In this document: piece after piece, positions 39,858 through 51,911 of the stretch
How the letters are laid out: each line of letters opens with the position of its first letter
Position numbering within the stretch: position 1 is the first letter of the stretch
Assembly: GCF_007678455.1 (NCBI RefSeq)
Contig: NZ_VEEP01000010.1
Span: 84,768 to 148,767, forward strand
DNA from: Cytobacillus oceanisediminis 2691
GTDB taxonomy: Bacteria; Bacillota; Bacilli; Bacillales; Cytobacillaceae
DNA length: 64,000 bases
Reading direction: 5' to 3'
Notes under the pieces: model-generated
Databases searched by the model: none
Told to the model about the DNA's origin: nothing
What the model saw: the letters and a program-made list of their open reading frames with translations, nothing else
Made by a program: the position numbers and the translations under genes

Positions 39858-41096
39858 TTATGATGCTTTTTTGATGTTGATGACTTTTCCTTCCTGGCGC
39901 CATTTCTTGAATTCTACTGCAGCCGTGAATAGAACGTCTGTCGATGAGTTAAGCGCTGTTTCAAAGGAGTCCTGAAGAACGCCAATGATAAAGCCTACTG
40001 CAACCACTTGCATCGCGACATCATTCGGGATGCCGAATAAGCTGGATGCAAGAGGGATCAGCAATAACGAACCGCCTGCAACGCCCGAAGCACCGGCAGC
40101 ACTGATGGCGGCCATCACACTCAGAAGGATGGCAGTCGGAATATCCACCTGAATGCCAAGTGTATGGACTGCAGCAAGTGTCATGACGGAGATCGTCACG
40201 GCAGCTCCAGCCATATTAATCGTTGCGCCTAATGGAATTGAAACAGAATAGGAGTCCTTATCAAGCCCTAATTCTTCGCAGATTTTAATATTCACAGGGA
40301 TATTTGAAGCTGAACTTCGTGTAAAGAAGGCTGTAATCCCGCTTTCCTTCAAGCATTTAAAAACAAGCGGATATGGATTTTGCCTGATTAAAGTGAACAC
40401 GATGATTGGATTGACGATAAGTGCAACTGCAAGCATGCATCCAATCAGGACAGCAAGCAATTTTCCATAGCCAAGCAAAGAACTGAGACCGTTTGTCGTG
40501 ATCGATTCAAATACCAGGCCCATGATGCCAAGCGGAGCGAATTTTATCACCCATGCGACGATTTTGGACATCGCATCGGCAAAATTTCCAATTATCGTTT
40601 TTGTGGAATCTGCTGCACTCTTCAGGGCAAGACCGATCAGGACAGCCCAGGCTAAAATACCGATATAATTAGCATTTATAATAGCGTTAACCGGATTATC
40701 TACAATGTTGAGCAATAAGGTTTTAAGTACCTCGACGACACTTCCTGGAGGCGTCACACCCTCAGCGCCAGCCGTAAGCTTTAAGCTGACCGGGAACATA
40801 AAGCTGGCAATAACGGCAATAAGTCCTGCCGCAAACGTTCCAAAAAGATACAGGAAAAGGATTGTTTTCATGTTTGTTTTCTGCCCGCGCCTATGCTGGG
40901 CAATCGCCGACATAACCAGGAATAATACCAAAACAGGAGCAACTGCTTTCAGGGCCCCTACAAATAATGACCCAAAGATAGCAACCGGCTTTGCAATTTC
41001 AGGGATTGTCAGTGCCAGGATCACACCAATTAATAGACCCGCAATAATTTGTTTCACCAGGCTTACTCGGTTCAACTTCTTCAGTAAATCGTTCAT
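39858..41096 (-). CDS. sstT: Serine/threonine:sodium symporter SstT
   Basis: The 412-residue membrane protein belongs to the DAACS family. It shows the family's re-entrant Ser-rich loop [14 protein letters not shown] and the [14 protein letters not shown] helix that bind sodium and substrate, with a second loop [17 protein letters not shown]. The length and motifs match SstT rather than GltP. GGGGGAG fixes the start at 41096. It is transcribed alone from the sigma-A promoter at 41201-41229. Confidence 0.93.
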   Translation of the reverse strand: MNDLLKKLNRVSLVKQIIAGLLIGVILALTIPEIAKPVAIFGSLFVGALKAVAPVLVLFLVMSAIAQHRRGQKTNMKTILFLYLFGTFAAGLIAVIASFMFPVSLKLTAGAEGVTPPGSVVEVLKTLLLNIVDNPVNAIINANYIGILAWAVLIGLALKSAADSTKTIIGNFADAMSKIVAWVIKFAPLGIMGLVFESITTNGLSSLLGYGKLLAVLIGCMLAVALIVNPIIVFTLIRQNPYPLVFKCLKESGITAFFTRSSASNIPVNIKICEELGLDKDSYSVSIPLGATINMAGAAVTISVMTLAAVHTLGIQVDIPTAILLSVMAAISAAGASGVAGGSLLLIPLASSLFGIPNDVAMQVVAVGFIIGVLQDSFETALNSSTDVLFTAAVEFKKWRQEGKVINIKKAS

Positions 41097-41200
41097 CGTC
41101 ATCTCCCCCACAAGTAAGTTCTCTTTTTGAGTGCATAAGGTCAGTTAAAGGACAATCATTAACTGTCCTCTTTAAAAATACAACTGTCCGCGTACTAAGT

Positions 41201-41229
41201 ATTATAGAGGCTGAAATATTATATTACAA
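41201..41229 (-). promoter_or_regulatory. Sigma-A-type promoter of sstT
   Basis: TTGTAA (-35, 41224-41229), 17 bp, TATAAT (-10, 41201-41206) on the minus strand, about 105 bp before the start codon. Confidence 0.7.
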
Positions 41230-41395
41230 TACAAAGATTTTAACATATAAAAAATCTCAACTTTCTAAATACTCAATAATCATACCTTAACTATTAGCAG
41301 GTTGTTAATAGATAATTGTTCCCAGAAAATCAGGTTTTTTAACCACTGCGCTCATGCCATATTGAATTTTTCACTCGCGCCCCGGTTCGAGCGCA

Positions 41396-41429
41396 GAAAA
41401 AATAGCAGATCATTTTACTGACCTGCTAT
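41396..41429 (-). terminator. Terminator after katG
   Basis: ATAGCAG and CTGCTAT pair on the minus strand around a 14-nt loop, then TTTTTTC. Confidence 0.82.
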
Positions 41430-41440
41430 CTTACAAACTA

Positions 41441-43696
<2,256 letters not shown>

Positions 43697-43727
43697 TCAA
43701 CATTAATAACTATGAAAGGGACAAGGG

Positions 43728-43742
43728 ATTTAGTATTTATAA
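43728..43742. promoter_or_regulatory. Possible PerR box upstream of katG
   Basis: On the minus strand TTATAAATACTAAAT agrees with the PerR consensus TTATAATNATTATAA at 10-11 of 14 defined positions, 70-85 bp before katG. AT-rich DNA makes chance matches common. Confidence 0.3.
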
Positions 43743-43806
43743 TTGGAATCTTTTATGAATAGGGGCATCTGAGGGGGATAGGGGAGTGGATTTAGGTGGA
43801 AGACTA

Positions 43807-44136
43807 CTAACCAAAATACACTTCGACGCTATCTTCTTTTTGTGCTGTTGCCAAACAACTTTGGATAAATTTCAGGATTTGTTTTTGATCCCAGGATGTA
43901 CAATCACTTTCCGACGGGGTATCACCAGTTTTAAAAAACTTCTTGTAGTCATTCATTGCCATTTCTATTTGTTGTAACGAAAAAGTCGAGAACTTTCCTG
44001 ACCCACTTACTCCAGCATAAAATTGAAGTGAATCAAGCAAATTGTAAAGCAGCAGTGCATTACGATTCCCCATGCTAAAACGCGCATAAGCAATTTCTTC
44101 CCTTGCTTTATTCAATCCGTATATATCATGGCCCAT
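43807..44136 (-). CDS. Hypothetical 109-residue protein
   Basis: The product begins MGHDIYGLNKAREEIAYARF and continues with a YAGVSGSGKFST segment, then a helical half with a WDQKQILKFIQSCL motif. AGGAGG lies 11 nt before the ATG. There is no signal peptide or membrane segment. I do not recognise a characterised family. A start-stop mini-frame sits about 70 bp upstream in the same orientation. Confidence 0.65.
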   Translation of the reverse strand: MGHDIYGLNKAREEIAYARFSMGNRNALLLYNLLDSLQFYAGVSGSGKFSTFSLQQIEMAMNDYKKFFKTGDTPSESDCTSWDQKQILKFIQSCLATAQKEDSVEVYFG

Positions 44137-44205
44137 TGATTGATAATCCTCCTTCGAAAGTAAAAAATGATTTGATTACGATACCTTAGTGAAACTGATA
44201 AACAG

Positions 44206-44226
44206 TTACATGGCTAATCACTCCTT
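44206..44226 (-). other. Minimal start-stop reading frame with a strong ribosome site
   Basis: On the minus strand AAGGAG, 9 nt, ATG TAA. A ribosome could bind and stop after one codon. It may be chance or a leader element for the gene that starts 70 nt later. Confidence 0.3.
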
Positions 44227-44516
44227 TCACGTTTAAAGGATTTTATTTTGAAAATAATATGAGAGAGTTAGAGATATTCGTTGGAGATTTGAGGGTTCAT
44301 TTAAGAGGTATTCCTTAAAGTTAGAAATCAAAGACTTTAAATATGGAGAAAATCGAGAGCGGCATACGAGGAAATTCAGAAAAACAGCTGTCTATTTATA
44401 GGGAAAATAATACCACATTACGTATTGGATCAATCCAGTTATTTTCAAACTTAATCAACAATTATGTGAACGCCTTCTTTGGATACAGGGTGGCTACGCT
44501 ATATTGATCTATTAAT

Positions 44517-44550
44517 TAAAAACCCCTCAAACTCAAGGTCTGAGGGATTT
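44517..44550 (-). terminator. Terminator after the M4 protease gene
   Basis: AAATCCCTCA and TGAGGGGTTT pair on the minus strand around the CTTGAGTT loop, then TTTTA. Confidence 0.75.
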
Positions 44551-44570
44551 CAGTGTACCATTCAAAAGTA

Positions 44571-46235
44571 TTAATAGATCCCGACCGCGTCGAATCCAGC
44601 GTTAGCGGCTGCTTCTTCCTCGCTGCCTTCTCCATAAAGATCGATTGCTGACTGGACGACCGCCTGTCTTGCATCACTAAAATCGGAATTCGAAGTTAAG
44701 TAAACCGTTAAAGCACGATAATAAATCTTCCCTAATTTCTCTCTTCCAAGATCCTGGGCGATCAGGTATGCCGCATGGTTCGTAATTGAAGAGTTAACAT
44801 GGACCCCACCGCCATCTACTGTGGTTGGCATATGATAAAACTCGTCCATGTGGTCAGGATAGACTCCGCCATTTGTGCTGTATGCTCTTCTTTGCTCGTT
44901 GCTGACAACAACACCGTTTGGATTGCTTAAGCTGCGCAACACTGTTGCTCCACTAGCCTTAGCCTCCGGTGCCATAATATCCTCTCCCATTTCCCAATCG
45001 CTGTCGTCAATGAGTGCACCAAAGACATCAGCGAAGGATTCATTCAGAGCTCCGGATTGATTTCGATACACCAAATTTGCAGAATGAGTGATGACGCCAT
45101 GAGTCATCTCATGTGCAGCAACATCAAGGCCAGCTGATAGCGAAATCATGAATTTCCCATCGCCATCACCATAGGTCATCCAGCGCCCATTCCAGGAAGC
45201 ATTGTTATAATTGTTGCCATAGTGGACTCTCGAAACAATCGCCATTCCTTCTCCATCAAGGGAATTACGGCCGTGTTCATTTAAATAATACTCATATACC
45301 TTCTCGGAATTATAGTGTGCATCGACAGCAGCGCGGTCATAGTCACTGATAAAGGCTGCCGAATTCCCAACATAGACAGTATCGTTACTGAAGCTATTAT
45401 CATTTTTGGCATCATAGGTTATTATGCCTCCAAGGTTCTCATGAGAGTAATCTGCCAGCGCAAATTTAGTTCCGGCATTCGCCTCTTTCACCTGGGTAAT
45501 ATGCAGCTCCCTATGATCGCCATGCACGCCTTTCCCTGCACCTTTTTGCGTCTGCTCATCAGCATGCATCAAGCCATTGTACTGATCGATTACCTCTCCC
45601 GTTTTCGCATCCACAAAAACGAACCAGTTTCCAGGCTCATTTCCCATGAAATTAACATTCACTTTATAAGCTGTGTAATTTTTCCCCTCAAAAGGGAGGA
45701 CAACAAGCTCAGAAGTAGGCTCGTATGTCAGCTCTTCCGGTGCATTGACAGAAGCCAGTGCCGCTTTCAAAGCTTCATCGCTGCTTACTGTGGCATTTGT
45801 GTCGACTGATTCCTCTGCAATTGTCTGATTGGTTCTTCCGTTGACGGATACGATTTCATTATTCTTATTAAAGTGAACAACAACTTCGGCTCCTTCAACT
45901 TTTACACCATTTATAGATTGGTTGAAACGAACGTGAGTCATACCAAGTTCATCTTTTTGAGTGCTCTTTACCTTGAGGTTTTTGTCAGGATGAGGAATTC
46001 CTGTTTTGTCTTGGTTCTGTTTCAGATAACTTAACGCTTCAGAAGCTGTGCTGGAAGAAAACTTTTCCGCATATCGCTCCTTCACAAATAAAGGAACGCT
46101 TGCTTTCTCATTCCACGCCTTGGAAGCTTGTCCACTGCTGGAATCGGATGGCTGTGCGAATACACTGCTCATCGGGATCGAACCTACCAACATTGCCGAC
46201 GACAGAACTACGGGTAAAATCAATTTCTTCTTCAA
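44571..46235 (-). CDS. Secreted neutral metalloprotease, thermolysin family M4
   Basis: The 554-residue prepro-enzyme has a signal peptide (KKKLILPVVLSSAMLVGSIP ending near VFA-QP), an FTP/PepSY pro-region (about 30-220) and the M4 domain. Zinc is bound by the two His of HEMTH (near residue 374) and the Glu of NESFAD; the catalytic Glu is in HEMTH. The acid-binding His is in GGGVHVNSSI. I choose the TTG at 46235 because GGGAGG precedes it; the ATG codons upstream overlap or precede that site. Degrades extracellular protein. Confidence 0.92.
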   Translation of the reverse strand: MKKKLILPVVLSSAMLVGSIPMSSVFAQPSDSSSGQASKAWNEKASVPLFVKERYAEKFSSSTASEALSYLKQNQDKTGIPHPDKNLKVKSTQKDELGMTHVRFNQSINGVKVEGAEVVVHFNKNNEIVSVNGRTNQTIAEESVDTNATVSSDEALKAALASVNAPEELTYEPTSELVVLPFEGKNYTAYKVNVNFMGNEPGNWFVFVDAKTGEVIDQYNGLMHADEQTQKGAGKGVHGDHRELHITQVKEANAGTKFALADYSHENLGGIITYDAKNDNSFSNDTVYVGNSAAFISDYDRAAVDAHYNSEKVYEYYLNEHGRNSLDGEGMAIVSRVHYGNNYNNASWNGRWMTYGDGDGKFMISLSAGLDVAAHEMTHGVITHSANLVYRNQSGALNESFADVFGALIDDSDWEMGEDIMAPEAKASGATVLRSLSNPNGVVVSNEQRRAYSTNGGVYPDHMDEFYHMPTTVDGGGVHVNSSITNHAAYLIAQDLGREKLGKIYYRALTVYLTSNSDFSDARQAVVQSAIDLYGEGSEEEAAANAGFDAVGIY

Positions 46236-46578
46236 AAATACCATTCCTCCCATCAATTTCCATTGGATGGGTCTATTATATATTTCTATGCACGAAATAT
46301 CATGAATAATTGGAATTATTTGAATAAATTAAAAAACTGGATAAAATAACCTAATCTCTGGGCTTGAGGACATTCTGTGTGCTCCTATTGTCCTTCATTA
46401 ACGCGGGCATTTTGGATTACAACTTTTTACAGCCAGGAAGAAAAGAATGCCTCATATGCTTCTATTTTGGATGCAAGGGAACGTACCCCCTGCTCCCTCA
46501 ATGTAAAACCAACCTGAACATCTGCCCAAAATGTTTCATATTATATATTCTGACAAATGAACAGTTAGGAGTAATGGT
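46236..46578. other. Intergenic region between the protease and the DUF6143-like pair
   Basis: Divergent promoters are expected here. A short open frame (46364-46618) is Cys- and Leu-rich but has no ribosome site and overlaps the next gene, so I do not call it. Confidence 0.55.
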
Positions 46579-47121
46579 ATGCCAAATGAAATGGATAAAC
46601 AGACAATTGAAGTGGTGAATGTAACCAGTCCAGCCTTAAATTCAAGGCGCGGAAAATACTTTATCGGCAAAACCGGATTGCTGAATTTCGGGGGCGGATA
46701 TTACGCGTGGGGCGGAATCGTCAATCCAGCTGATTCTGGGGTCAATGTGTACATCGATATTTTTACGATCACAAACCTTTCAAACCAAAACTTCATCAGT
46801 GAAATCTGGTTAAACGCTGTTCCACCGAGAAATGCAGCGGTCTCGTCCCATGTAACTCCAACCAATCAGGCGATTTCACCTTCTCCACTTCCAAAGGCAA
46901 TCTTGAAATATGCTGGATATTCTGCTGAGCCCATGGCCAAAGGTGTGAATATATTCGATCGAATTGTTCCTCAAAATTCCACCCTTATTAGCGATTCACA
47001 CAATGGCTCCATCATTATTGGTCCCGGAGACTCATTCTCCATACTTCTAAGGCCGCCGGGTTATCAATACATCTCAGGGACAATCGTTTTGACCTGGTGG
47101 GAGGAAGCGGCCAATGCATGA
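46579..47121 (+). CDS. DUF6143-like protein, copy 1
   Basis: The 180-residue soluble protein is rich in beta-strand sequence. Features shared with its neighbour are RGKYFIGKTGLLNFGGGYYAW, GGIVNPADSGVNVY, TPTNQAISPSPLP and the ending TWWEEAA. There are no cysteines and no signal peptide. AGGAG is 7 nt before the ATG. I think it belongs to DUF6143, a Bacillus family possibly tied to spores, but that is from memory. It overlaps the second copy by 8 bp. Confidence 0.7.
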   Translation: MPNEMDKQTIEVVNVTSPALNSRRGKYFIGKTGLLNFGGGYYAWGGIVNPADSGVNVYIDIFTITNLSNQNFISEIWLNAVPPRNAAVSSHVTPTNQAISPSPLPKAILKYAGYSAEPMAKGVNIFDRIVPQNSTLISDSHNGSIIIGPGDSFSILLRPPGYQYISGTIVLTWWEEAANA

Positions 47122-47683
47122 GCAGGAGATGGCTGGCATGAACTTCAAGTCAATGGACAGCGAGAAACACCTCAATGAGGTCACCGTTCTGCCCGAAAAT
47201 GTATATCACTCCTATCTCGGTGAATACTTTCTTGGTCAAACAGATCTCATATCCTTCGGTGGTGGTTACAACGGATGGGGCGGACTGGTCAACCCAGCGG
47301 ACTCCAATGTGAATATATTCTTAAACGCCTATACCATCAGCAACTATTCAAATGAGGCATTAACCACTGAAGCCTGGATAGGCAGCATCCTTCCCGGAAA
47401 CGGAAAAACATCGCCGCATTTTGCTTCAGGGAACCAGGCCTTAAATCCCCCGCCAATGCCGATGACGGATATCAAAAACGCCAGCTTCATTTCAGGAAAG
47501 CCAAGTCGGGGTACTAACGCCTTTGTACGGAGGGTTGAGCCAACTACAACCCTCACAAAGCATGACTTTCAAGGTATGTTCATCATCCCGCCTGGAAGTT
47601 CTATTTCCTTTTTCTTTCGATCCCCAGGAAAAAGTCAGGTACATGCAAGAGTCGCGTTTGGCTGGTGGGAGGAAAAAGTATAA
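47114..47683 (+). CDS. DUF6143-like protein, copy 2
   Basis: The 189-residue paralogue of the preceding gene repeats its landmarks: LGEYFLGQTDLISFGGGYNG, GGLVNPADSNVNIF, SGNQALNPPPMP, FVRRVEPTTTL and GWWEEKV. GGAGG 9 nt before the ATG at 47114 lies inside the first gene, so translation is coupled. The pair arose by tandem duplication and may form a hetero-oligomer. Confidence 0.7.
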   Translation: MHEQEMAGMNFKSMDSEKHLNEVTVLPENVYHSYLGEYFLGQTDLISFGGGYNGWGGLVNPADSNVNIFLNAYTISNYSNEALTTEAWIGSILPGNGKTSPHFASGNQALNPPPMPMTDIKNASFISGKPSRGTNAFVRRVEPTTTLTKHDFQGMFIIPPGSSISFFFRSPGKSQVHARVAFGWWEEKV

Positions 47684-47891
47684 CCCCTTTTGATTTCTTT
47701 TAGCGGGCATGGCACTAAAAATAACAGACTTTTATCGATAAAACTTTTTCACTTTGAACAAAAGGAATTTGGAGAAAACACTTAATTTATACGCGGTGAG
47801 CTAGCGGCTTCTTTTTAGATTGCTGAGGTAATTAGAAAGTGGCAAATAAGCAGGATATGATTTTAAAGCAAAAAAAATTACATTCTCTGAT

Positions 47892-47926
47892 GAAGACGGC
47901 TTTTCTTACAATAATAAGCCGTCTTC
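47892..47926 (-). terminator. Terminator after the substrate-binding protein gene
   Basis: GAAGACGGCTT and AAGCCGTCTTC form an 11-bp stem. The T-run follows only after about 13 nt, so it may act mainly as an RNA end-stabilising hairpin. Confidence 0.6.
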
Positions 47927-47932
47927 ACTATG

Positions 47933-49123
47933 CTATCTCTGATTCCATGACGGTGCCGGCCACACGACCGGGGTTTCGGCAACTGAGAGTGGCCATATAA
48001 TTTTATATTCCTGATTGATAATTTGAGCCAGTAAAGCATCCGCCAATATATTTTGCCCGTTTGAATCAAATCGGACGCCTCGCCATGGCATTATTAAATT
48101 TTTTCCTGGCAGGTTGGTTTGACGCAGAGATTGAACTATTTCATCTCTATTTATACTTCCAGCTCGATTAATGGCATCAGCCAGGACGAGTAATCCTGTA
48201 AAACTGCGTGCATTGGTTTCATTCATATCTTCTTTATATTTTGAGCGATAAAGTTCATTGACTTCCGTTACAATCGGTTTGACTCTGCCCAACCCGAGTG
48301 CCCAGGCAACACGACTAATAATATAATTGCCATCCTCCCCTACCGTTTCAAGGAATTCAGGTATGGTGTAACCTGCATTTTGGACCACCAGCCCTTCTGG
48401 AAACCAATTTAACCTTTTAAGACCTTGAACGACATTTATAGCATCAGAAAGGAACTGGTGACCAAAAACTGCTTGAGCTTTGCTTTTTCGAATCCGGGTG
48501 AGTTCATTCACTAGCGATGTAACAGGCGGGGTATATATTTCAAAAGCTGTAAGTTCTCCAGGGAACTTCCGGATAAGACTTTTTTCAATCGCAGCTGCTT
48601 CTAATCCAAAAATAGAGTCCTCGGTCAAAATAGCAAAGTTGTTGATCTCTCTGCCTCTTGATCTTAGAAAATGAAATAGTTCAAAGAAAAGATTTGTATA
48701 TAGATGATCATTAGGTGCTGTTCTGAAAAAAAACTGAAAATCCCTCTCTGTAAGCGACGGGGCAGATGCATCTGGTGTTAAGAAAGGCACTTTTTTTGCT
48801 TCAGCTATAGCAGAAGCTTGCAAAGTCACACTACTTTGATATGAACCAATTAGGGCCGCAACCTTCTCTTTTACAATTAATCGTTTGGCTTCTTCCCGCC
48901 CAATTTCCGGTATACCCTCTGAATCTCCATAAATCACTTTAAATTTTCGATTTTCTAATATAGGAAGGCCTATAGTACGAGCTAAAGGCAAATCCAAATC
49001 ATATCGATTATTTACAATTTCAACAGCCAAATCGATGGCCTGGCGAATATCCTTCCCAACTGCTGACAGTGAGCCTGTAAAAGGATAGATGGCTCCAATC
49101 CTTATTTCTTTTCCCTCTTTCAT
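47933..49123 (-). CDS. Leu/Ile/Val-type periplasmic-binding-protein homologue without signal peptide
   Basis: The 396-residue protein is a type I periplasmic-binding fold: IRIGAIYPFTGSLSAVGKDI at residue 7, LIGSYQSSVTLQASAIAEAK, VPFLTPDASAPSLTERDFQF, EDSIFGLEAAAIEKSL, and TGLLVLADAINRAG. Such proteins bind amino acids or amides for ABC importers. Unusually, the fold starts at the N-terminus with no signal peptide or lipobox, and no permease or ATPase gene adjoins. It may be a cytosolic sensor or a relic. Start ATG at 49123, with GTG at 49126 also possible. Confidence 0.8.
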   Translation of the reverse strand: MKEGKEIRIGAIYPFTGSLSAVGKDIRQAIDLAVEIVNNRYDLDLPLARTIGLPILENRKFKVIYGDSEGIPEIGREEAKRLIVKEKVAALIGSYQSSVTLQASAIAEAKKVPFLTPDASAPSLTERDFQFFFRTAPNDHLYTNLFFELFHFLRSRGREINNFAILTEDSIFGLEAAAIEKSLIRKFPGELTAFEIYTPPVTSLVNELTRIRKSKAQAVFGHQFLSDAINVVQGLKRLNWFPEGLVVQNAGYTIPEFLETVGEDGNYIISRVAWALGLGRVKPIVTEVNELYRSKYKEDMNETNARSFTGLLVLADAINRAGSINRDEIVQSLRQTNLPGKNLIMPWRGVRFDSNGQNILADALLAQIINQEYKIIWPLSVAETPVVWPAPSWNQR

Positions 49124-49126
49124 CAC

Positions 49127-49500
49127 TTCTTCCCCCCAGACCTTTAAAAGAAAAAGTCAGCTGCTTATTTCTACTTAATATATAAAAGATGGCTTATACA
49201 AAATCCTCATTTTTTCAAAGAAGTCATAAATACTTCGTTTATTTATTAGCTTATGGCCCGGACTACAACCGTCCTGCTTTGGCTATCCGAGCTGTACCAT
49301 CACGACCCTGAAGTTTACTTAAAATATCGCACTATAAAGTTTGGGAACGGGAAACCTAATATAGATTACTAAAATAACAAACAAAAAAATTGGCAGGCAT
49401 GAGTCCGGTTTACCCTAGACTCCACACCAGCCAATTAACTGTTTATTATTGAATCTGACTCTTTGAAAGTCATCGAGTCATTTTGATTTTCAACTCACTC
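49127..49500. other. Intergenic region before the substrate-binding protein gene
   Basis: The only structure seen is a long imperfect inverted repeat at about 49389-49436 (AATTGGC/GCCAATT arms with an inner GAGTC/GACTC pair), possibly the terminator of the dihydrouridine synthase gene. The rest shows nothing I can name. Confidence 0.5.
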
Positions 49501-50484
49501 CTACTGCTCTCCCACTCCACCCAAATCCTTGGACGCAAACTGATCAAGCAATTCACGCACTTCATCCGTTGATTTAGTGTTCATTAATTGATTTCTTAAC
49601 CCACTCGCCCCGGGGAACCCTTTGACATAGATTTTGAAAAAGCGATGCAAAGCCGTGAACGGCCGCAGTTCTAAATGCGAGTACTTATCATGAAGATCCA
49701 TATGCAGGTTTAAAAGATCAAGCAATTCCTGACTGCTATGCTCCTTCTTCTCCTTTTCAAAAGCAAATGGATTATGGAAAATACCACGGCCAATCATCAC
49801 ACCATCGACACCATATTGTTCCACGAGCTTGAGGCCGGTCTGTCGGTCAGGAATATCCCCATTGATCGTCAAAAGTGTATCCGGAGCGACCTCGTCACGA
49901 AGCTTCTTGATCTCCGGAATCAGTTCCCAGTGAGCATCCACTTTGCTCATTTCATCCCTTGTGCGCAGATGAATGGAAAGGTTGACAATATCCTGTTCCA
50001 ATATGTGTTTCAGCCAGGGCTTCCACTCGTCTAAGTCCGAGAAGCCAAGCCTTGTTTTGACACTTACCGGCAATCCTCCCGCTTTTGCTGCCTGAATCAG
50101 ATCTGCTGCAACGTCCGGACGACGGATCAAGCCGCTTCCCTTTCCATTCTGCACCACATTGGGCACGGGACAGCCCATATTGATATCCAGGCCCTTGAAT
50201 CCCATTTCTGCCATCCCGATGCTCATTTGCCGGAAATATTCAGGCTTGTCCCCCCATATATGCGCGACAATCGGCTGTTCATCCTCTGTAAAAGTCAAAC
50301 GCCCCTGCACACTTTTGATGCCATCCGGGTGACAATAACTATCACTGTTTGTAAACTCGGTAAAGAATACATCAGGTCTTGCTGCTTCACTCACTACATG
50401 ACGGAAAACAACATCCGTCACTTCTTCCATTGGTGCCAGTATAAAAAACGGCCGTGGTAAATCACGCCAGAAATTTTCTTTCAT
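49501..50484 (-). CDS. dus: tRNA-dihydrouridine synthase
   Basis: The 327-residue flavoenzyme reduces uridine in tRNA loops with NADPH. The FMN barrel begins [16 protein letters not shown]. The catalytic Cys is in [20 protein letters not shown], and the KTRLGF, SIHLRTR, TINGDI and [18 protein letters not shown] strands are all present. The C-terminal helical domain (about 245-320) binds tRNA. Bacilli usually have DusB-type copies; this one has a slightly different active-site loop, and the target position cannot be told. Confidence 0.9.
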   Translation of the reverse strand: MKENFWRDLPRPFFILAPMEEVTDVVFRHVVSEAARPDVFFTEFTNSDSYCHPDGIKSVQGRLTFTEDEQPIVAHIWGDKPEYFRQMSIGMAEMGFKGLDINMGCPVPNVVQNGKGSGLIRRPDVAADLIQAAKAGGLPVSVKTRLGFSDLDEWKPWLKHILEQDIVNLSIHLRTRDEMSKVDAHWELIPEIKKLRDEVAPDTLLTINGDIPDRQTGLKLVEQYGVDGVMIGRGIFHNPFAFEKEKKEHSSQELLDLLNLHMDLHDKYSHLELRPFTALHRFFKIYVKGFPGASGLRNQLMNTKSTDEVRELLDQFASKDLGGVGEQ

Positions 50485-50768
50485 AATCGTTCAGTCCCTC
50501 TCATCATGGGATACCAGAGCTTACCCATGATCCCAAAATTAAAAAGCAGAATGCTCCTGCTCCTTTTACACTTATACCATGCTTGAGCACTTTTTATCAA
50601 ACTGATTGAAATGGTAATTTTAACTTTCCGCCACTTAGCATCCCACTGGGCTATTTAAAATAAAGTATTTGCCTGGCGGCCTATATTGCACATCCGGATT
50701 CAAAGGGGTTTCACATCGTTATCCTTTTACATAAAATGTGAAGAAAATCTTTTACAGGAGGGAAATCA

Positions 50769-51863
50769 ATGCCCACCATCAGTCTCTGCATGATTGTTAA
50801 AAATGAAGAAGAAGTATTGGAGAACTGTCTCAGGAGTGTACAGGATATCTGTGATGAAATCGTCATTGTTGATACCGGGTCGACTGATCGGACAAAGGAA
50901 ATAGCCAGGCAGTACAGTGATAAAGTACTCGATTTCGAGTGGATTGACGACTTTTCCGCAGCCCGCAATTTTGCCTTCAGCAACGCAACGATGGACTATA
51001 TCCTTTGGCTCGATGCCGACGATATTCTGCTGCCGGCTGACCAGCAAAAGTTCAAAAAGCTGAAAACCTCCCTGAAAAAGGATGTTGATGGTGTCTCCAT
51101 GATCTATGTCATCCTCAGAGATGAATTTGGGAACCCGACTTTCCATTACAGAAGGAACCGCCTGGTGAAGAGGAGCAAGAACTTCAAATGGATCGGACCC
51201 GTCCATGAATATCTTGATGTGAGCGGCAATATTTTATCTTCTGATATATCAGTTGAGCATAAAAAGAATGAAAAACAATCGACCGGCCATTCATCTGACA
51301 GGAATTTAAGAATTTATGAGAAGCGGATTAAAAGAGGAGAGGACTTCACTCCAAGGGACTTATATTATTATGCCAATGAGCTGCGTGATCACAGGCAATA
51401 TGAAAAAGCGATCATTTATTATCATGAGTTCCTTGGAGGCAAAAAAGGCTGGGTGGAGGACAACATAAGAGCGTGTTTGAATCTGGCTGATTGCCATGTC
51501 CATCTAGGAGAAAAGGACGAAGAAATGGAAGCTTTGCTGAAGTCACTATCATACGATGCACCCCGGCCTGAACCGTGCTGCCGGATTGGCGACATTTTCA
51601 AGGCCAAAAAGGATTATCAAACAGCTATCTACTGGTATACTACCGCGATCCAGATGAATAAGGACACAGCCGGATTCCAGAACCAGGCTTATTCCACATG
51701 GTATCCGCATCTTCAGCTATGTGTATGCCATTGGGAACTAGGCAATGTAGAAAAATCGATTGAACACAATCAGAACGCCAAAAAATACCGGCCAGATGAC
51801 AAGCAGGTCTTGTTCAATGAGAAATTTTTTAATGATTTCATGAAAAATAGCGGCAAAAAATAA
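50769..51863 (+). CDS. Family 2 glycosyltransferase with TPR domain (SunS-like layout)
   Basis: The 364-residue protein has a GT-A domain (SLCMIVKNEEEVLENCLRSV; IVDTGSTDRT; DxD-type metal site LWLDADDI) and a C-terminal TPR array from about residue 195 (YYYANELRDHRQYEKAIIYY). The layout is like SunS and other peptide- or protein-directed transferases. A good AGGAGGG precedes the ATG. It is the first gene of the surface-glycan region. Confidence 0.9.
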   Translation: MPTISLCMIVKNEEEVLENCLRSVQDICDEIVIVDTGSTDRTKEIARQYSDKVLDFEWIDDFSAARNFAFSNATMDYILWLDADDILLPADQQKFKKLKTSLKKDVDGVSMIYVILRDEFGNPTFHYRRNRLVKRSKNFKWIGPVHEYLDVSGNILSSDISVEHKKNEKQSTGHSSDRNLRIYEKRIKRGEDFTPRDLYYYANELRDHRQYEKAIIYYHEFLGGKKGWVEDNIRACLNLADCHVHLGEKDEEMEALLKSLSYDAPRPEPCCRIGDIFKAKKDYQTAIYWYTTAIQMNKDTAGFQNQAYSTWYPHLQLCVCHWELGNVEKSIEHNQNAKKYRPDDKQVLFNEKFFNDFMKNSGKK

Positions 51864-51889
51864 GAGGGAATCATGAAGATTTCCTCTTT
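51862..51889. terminator. Bidirectional terminator
   Basis: AAGAGGGAA and TTTCCTCTTT pair between two convergent genes. Confidence 0.8.
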
Positions 51890-51911
51890 CCTCTTGCCAT
51901 TTAATTGCCGG

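Larger units (their letters stand above)
41097..41440. other. Intergenic region between sstT and katG
   Basis: It contains the sstT promoter (41201-41229), a partial inverted repeat in the sstT leader (AGGACAGTT...TGTCCTTTAACT, about 41140-41175), and the katG terminator at 41396-41429. Nothing else is recognised. Confidence 0.6.
44137..44570. other. Intergenic region between the 109-residue gene and the M4 protease
   Basis: It contains a start-stop element (44206-44226) and the protease terminator (44517-44550). The middle 290 bp is AT-rich and shows no convincing gene. Confidence 0.55.

Noticed and set aside
41097..41240. T-box or amino-acid riboswitch before sstT
   Set aside because: No T-box sequence or matching terminator/antiterminator; only a short imperfect inverted repeat.
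46364..46618. 84-residue Cys-rich frame
   Set aside because: No Shine-Dalgarno sequence and it overlaps the start of the first DUF6143-like gene.
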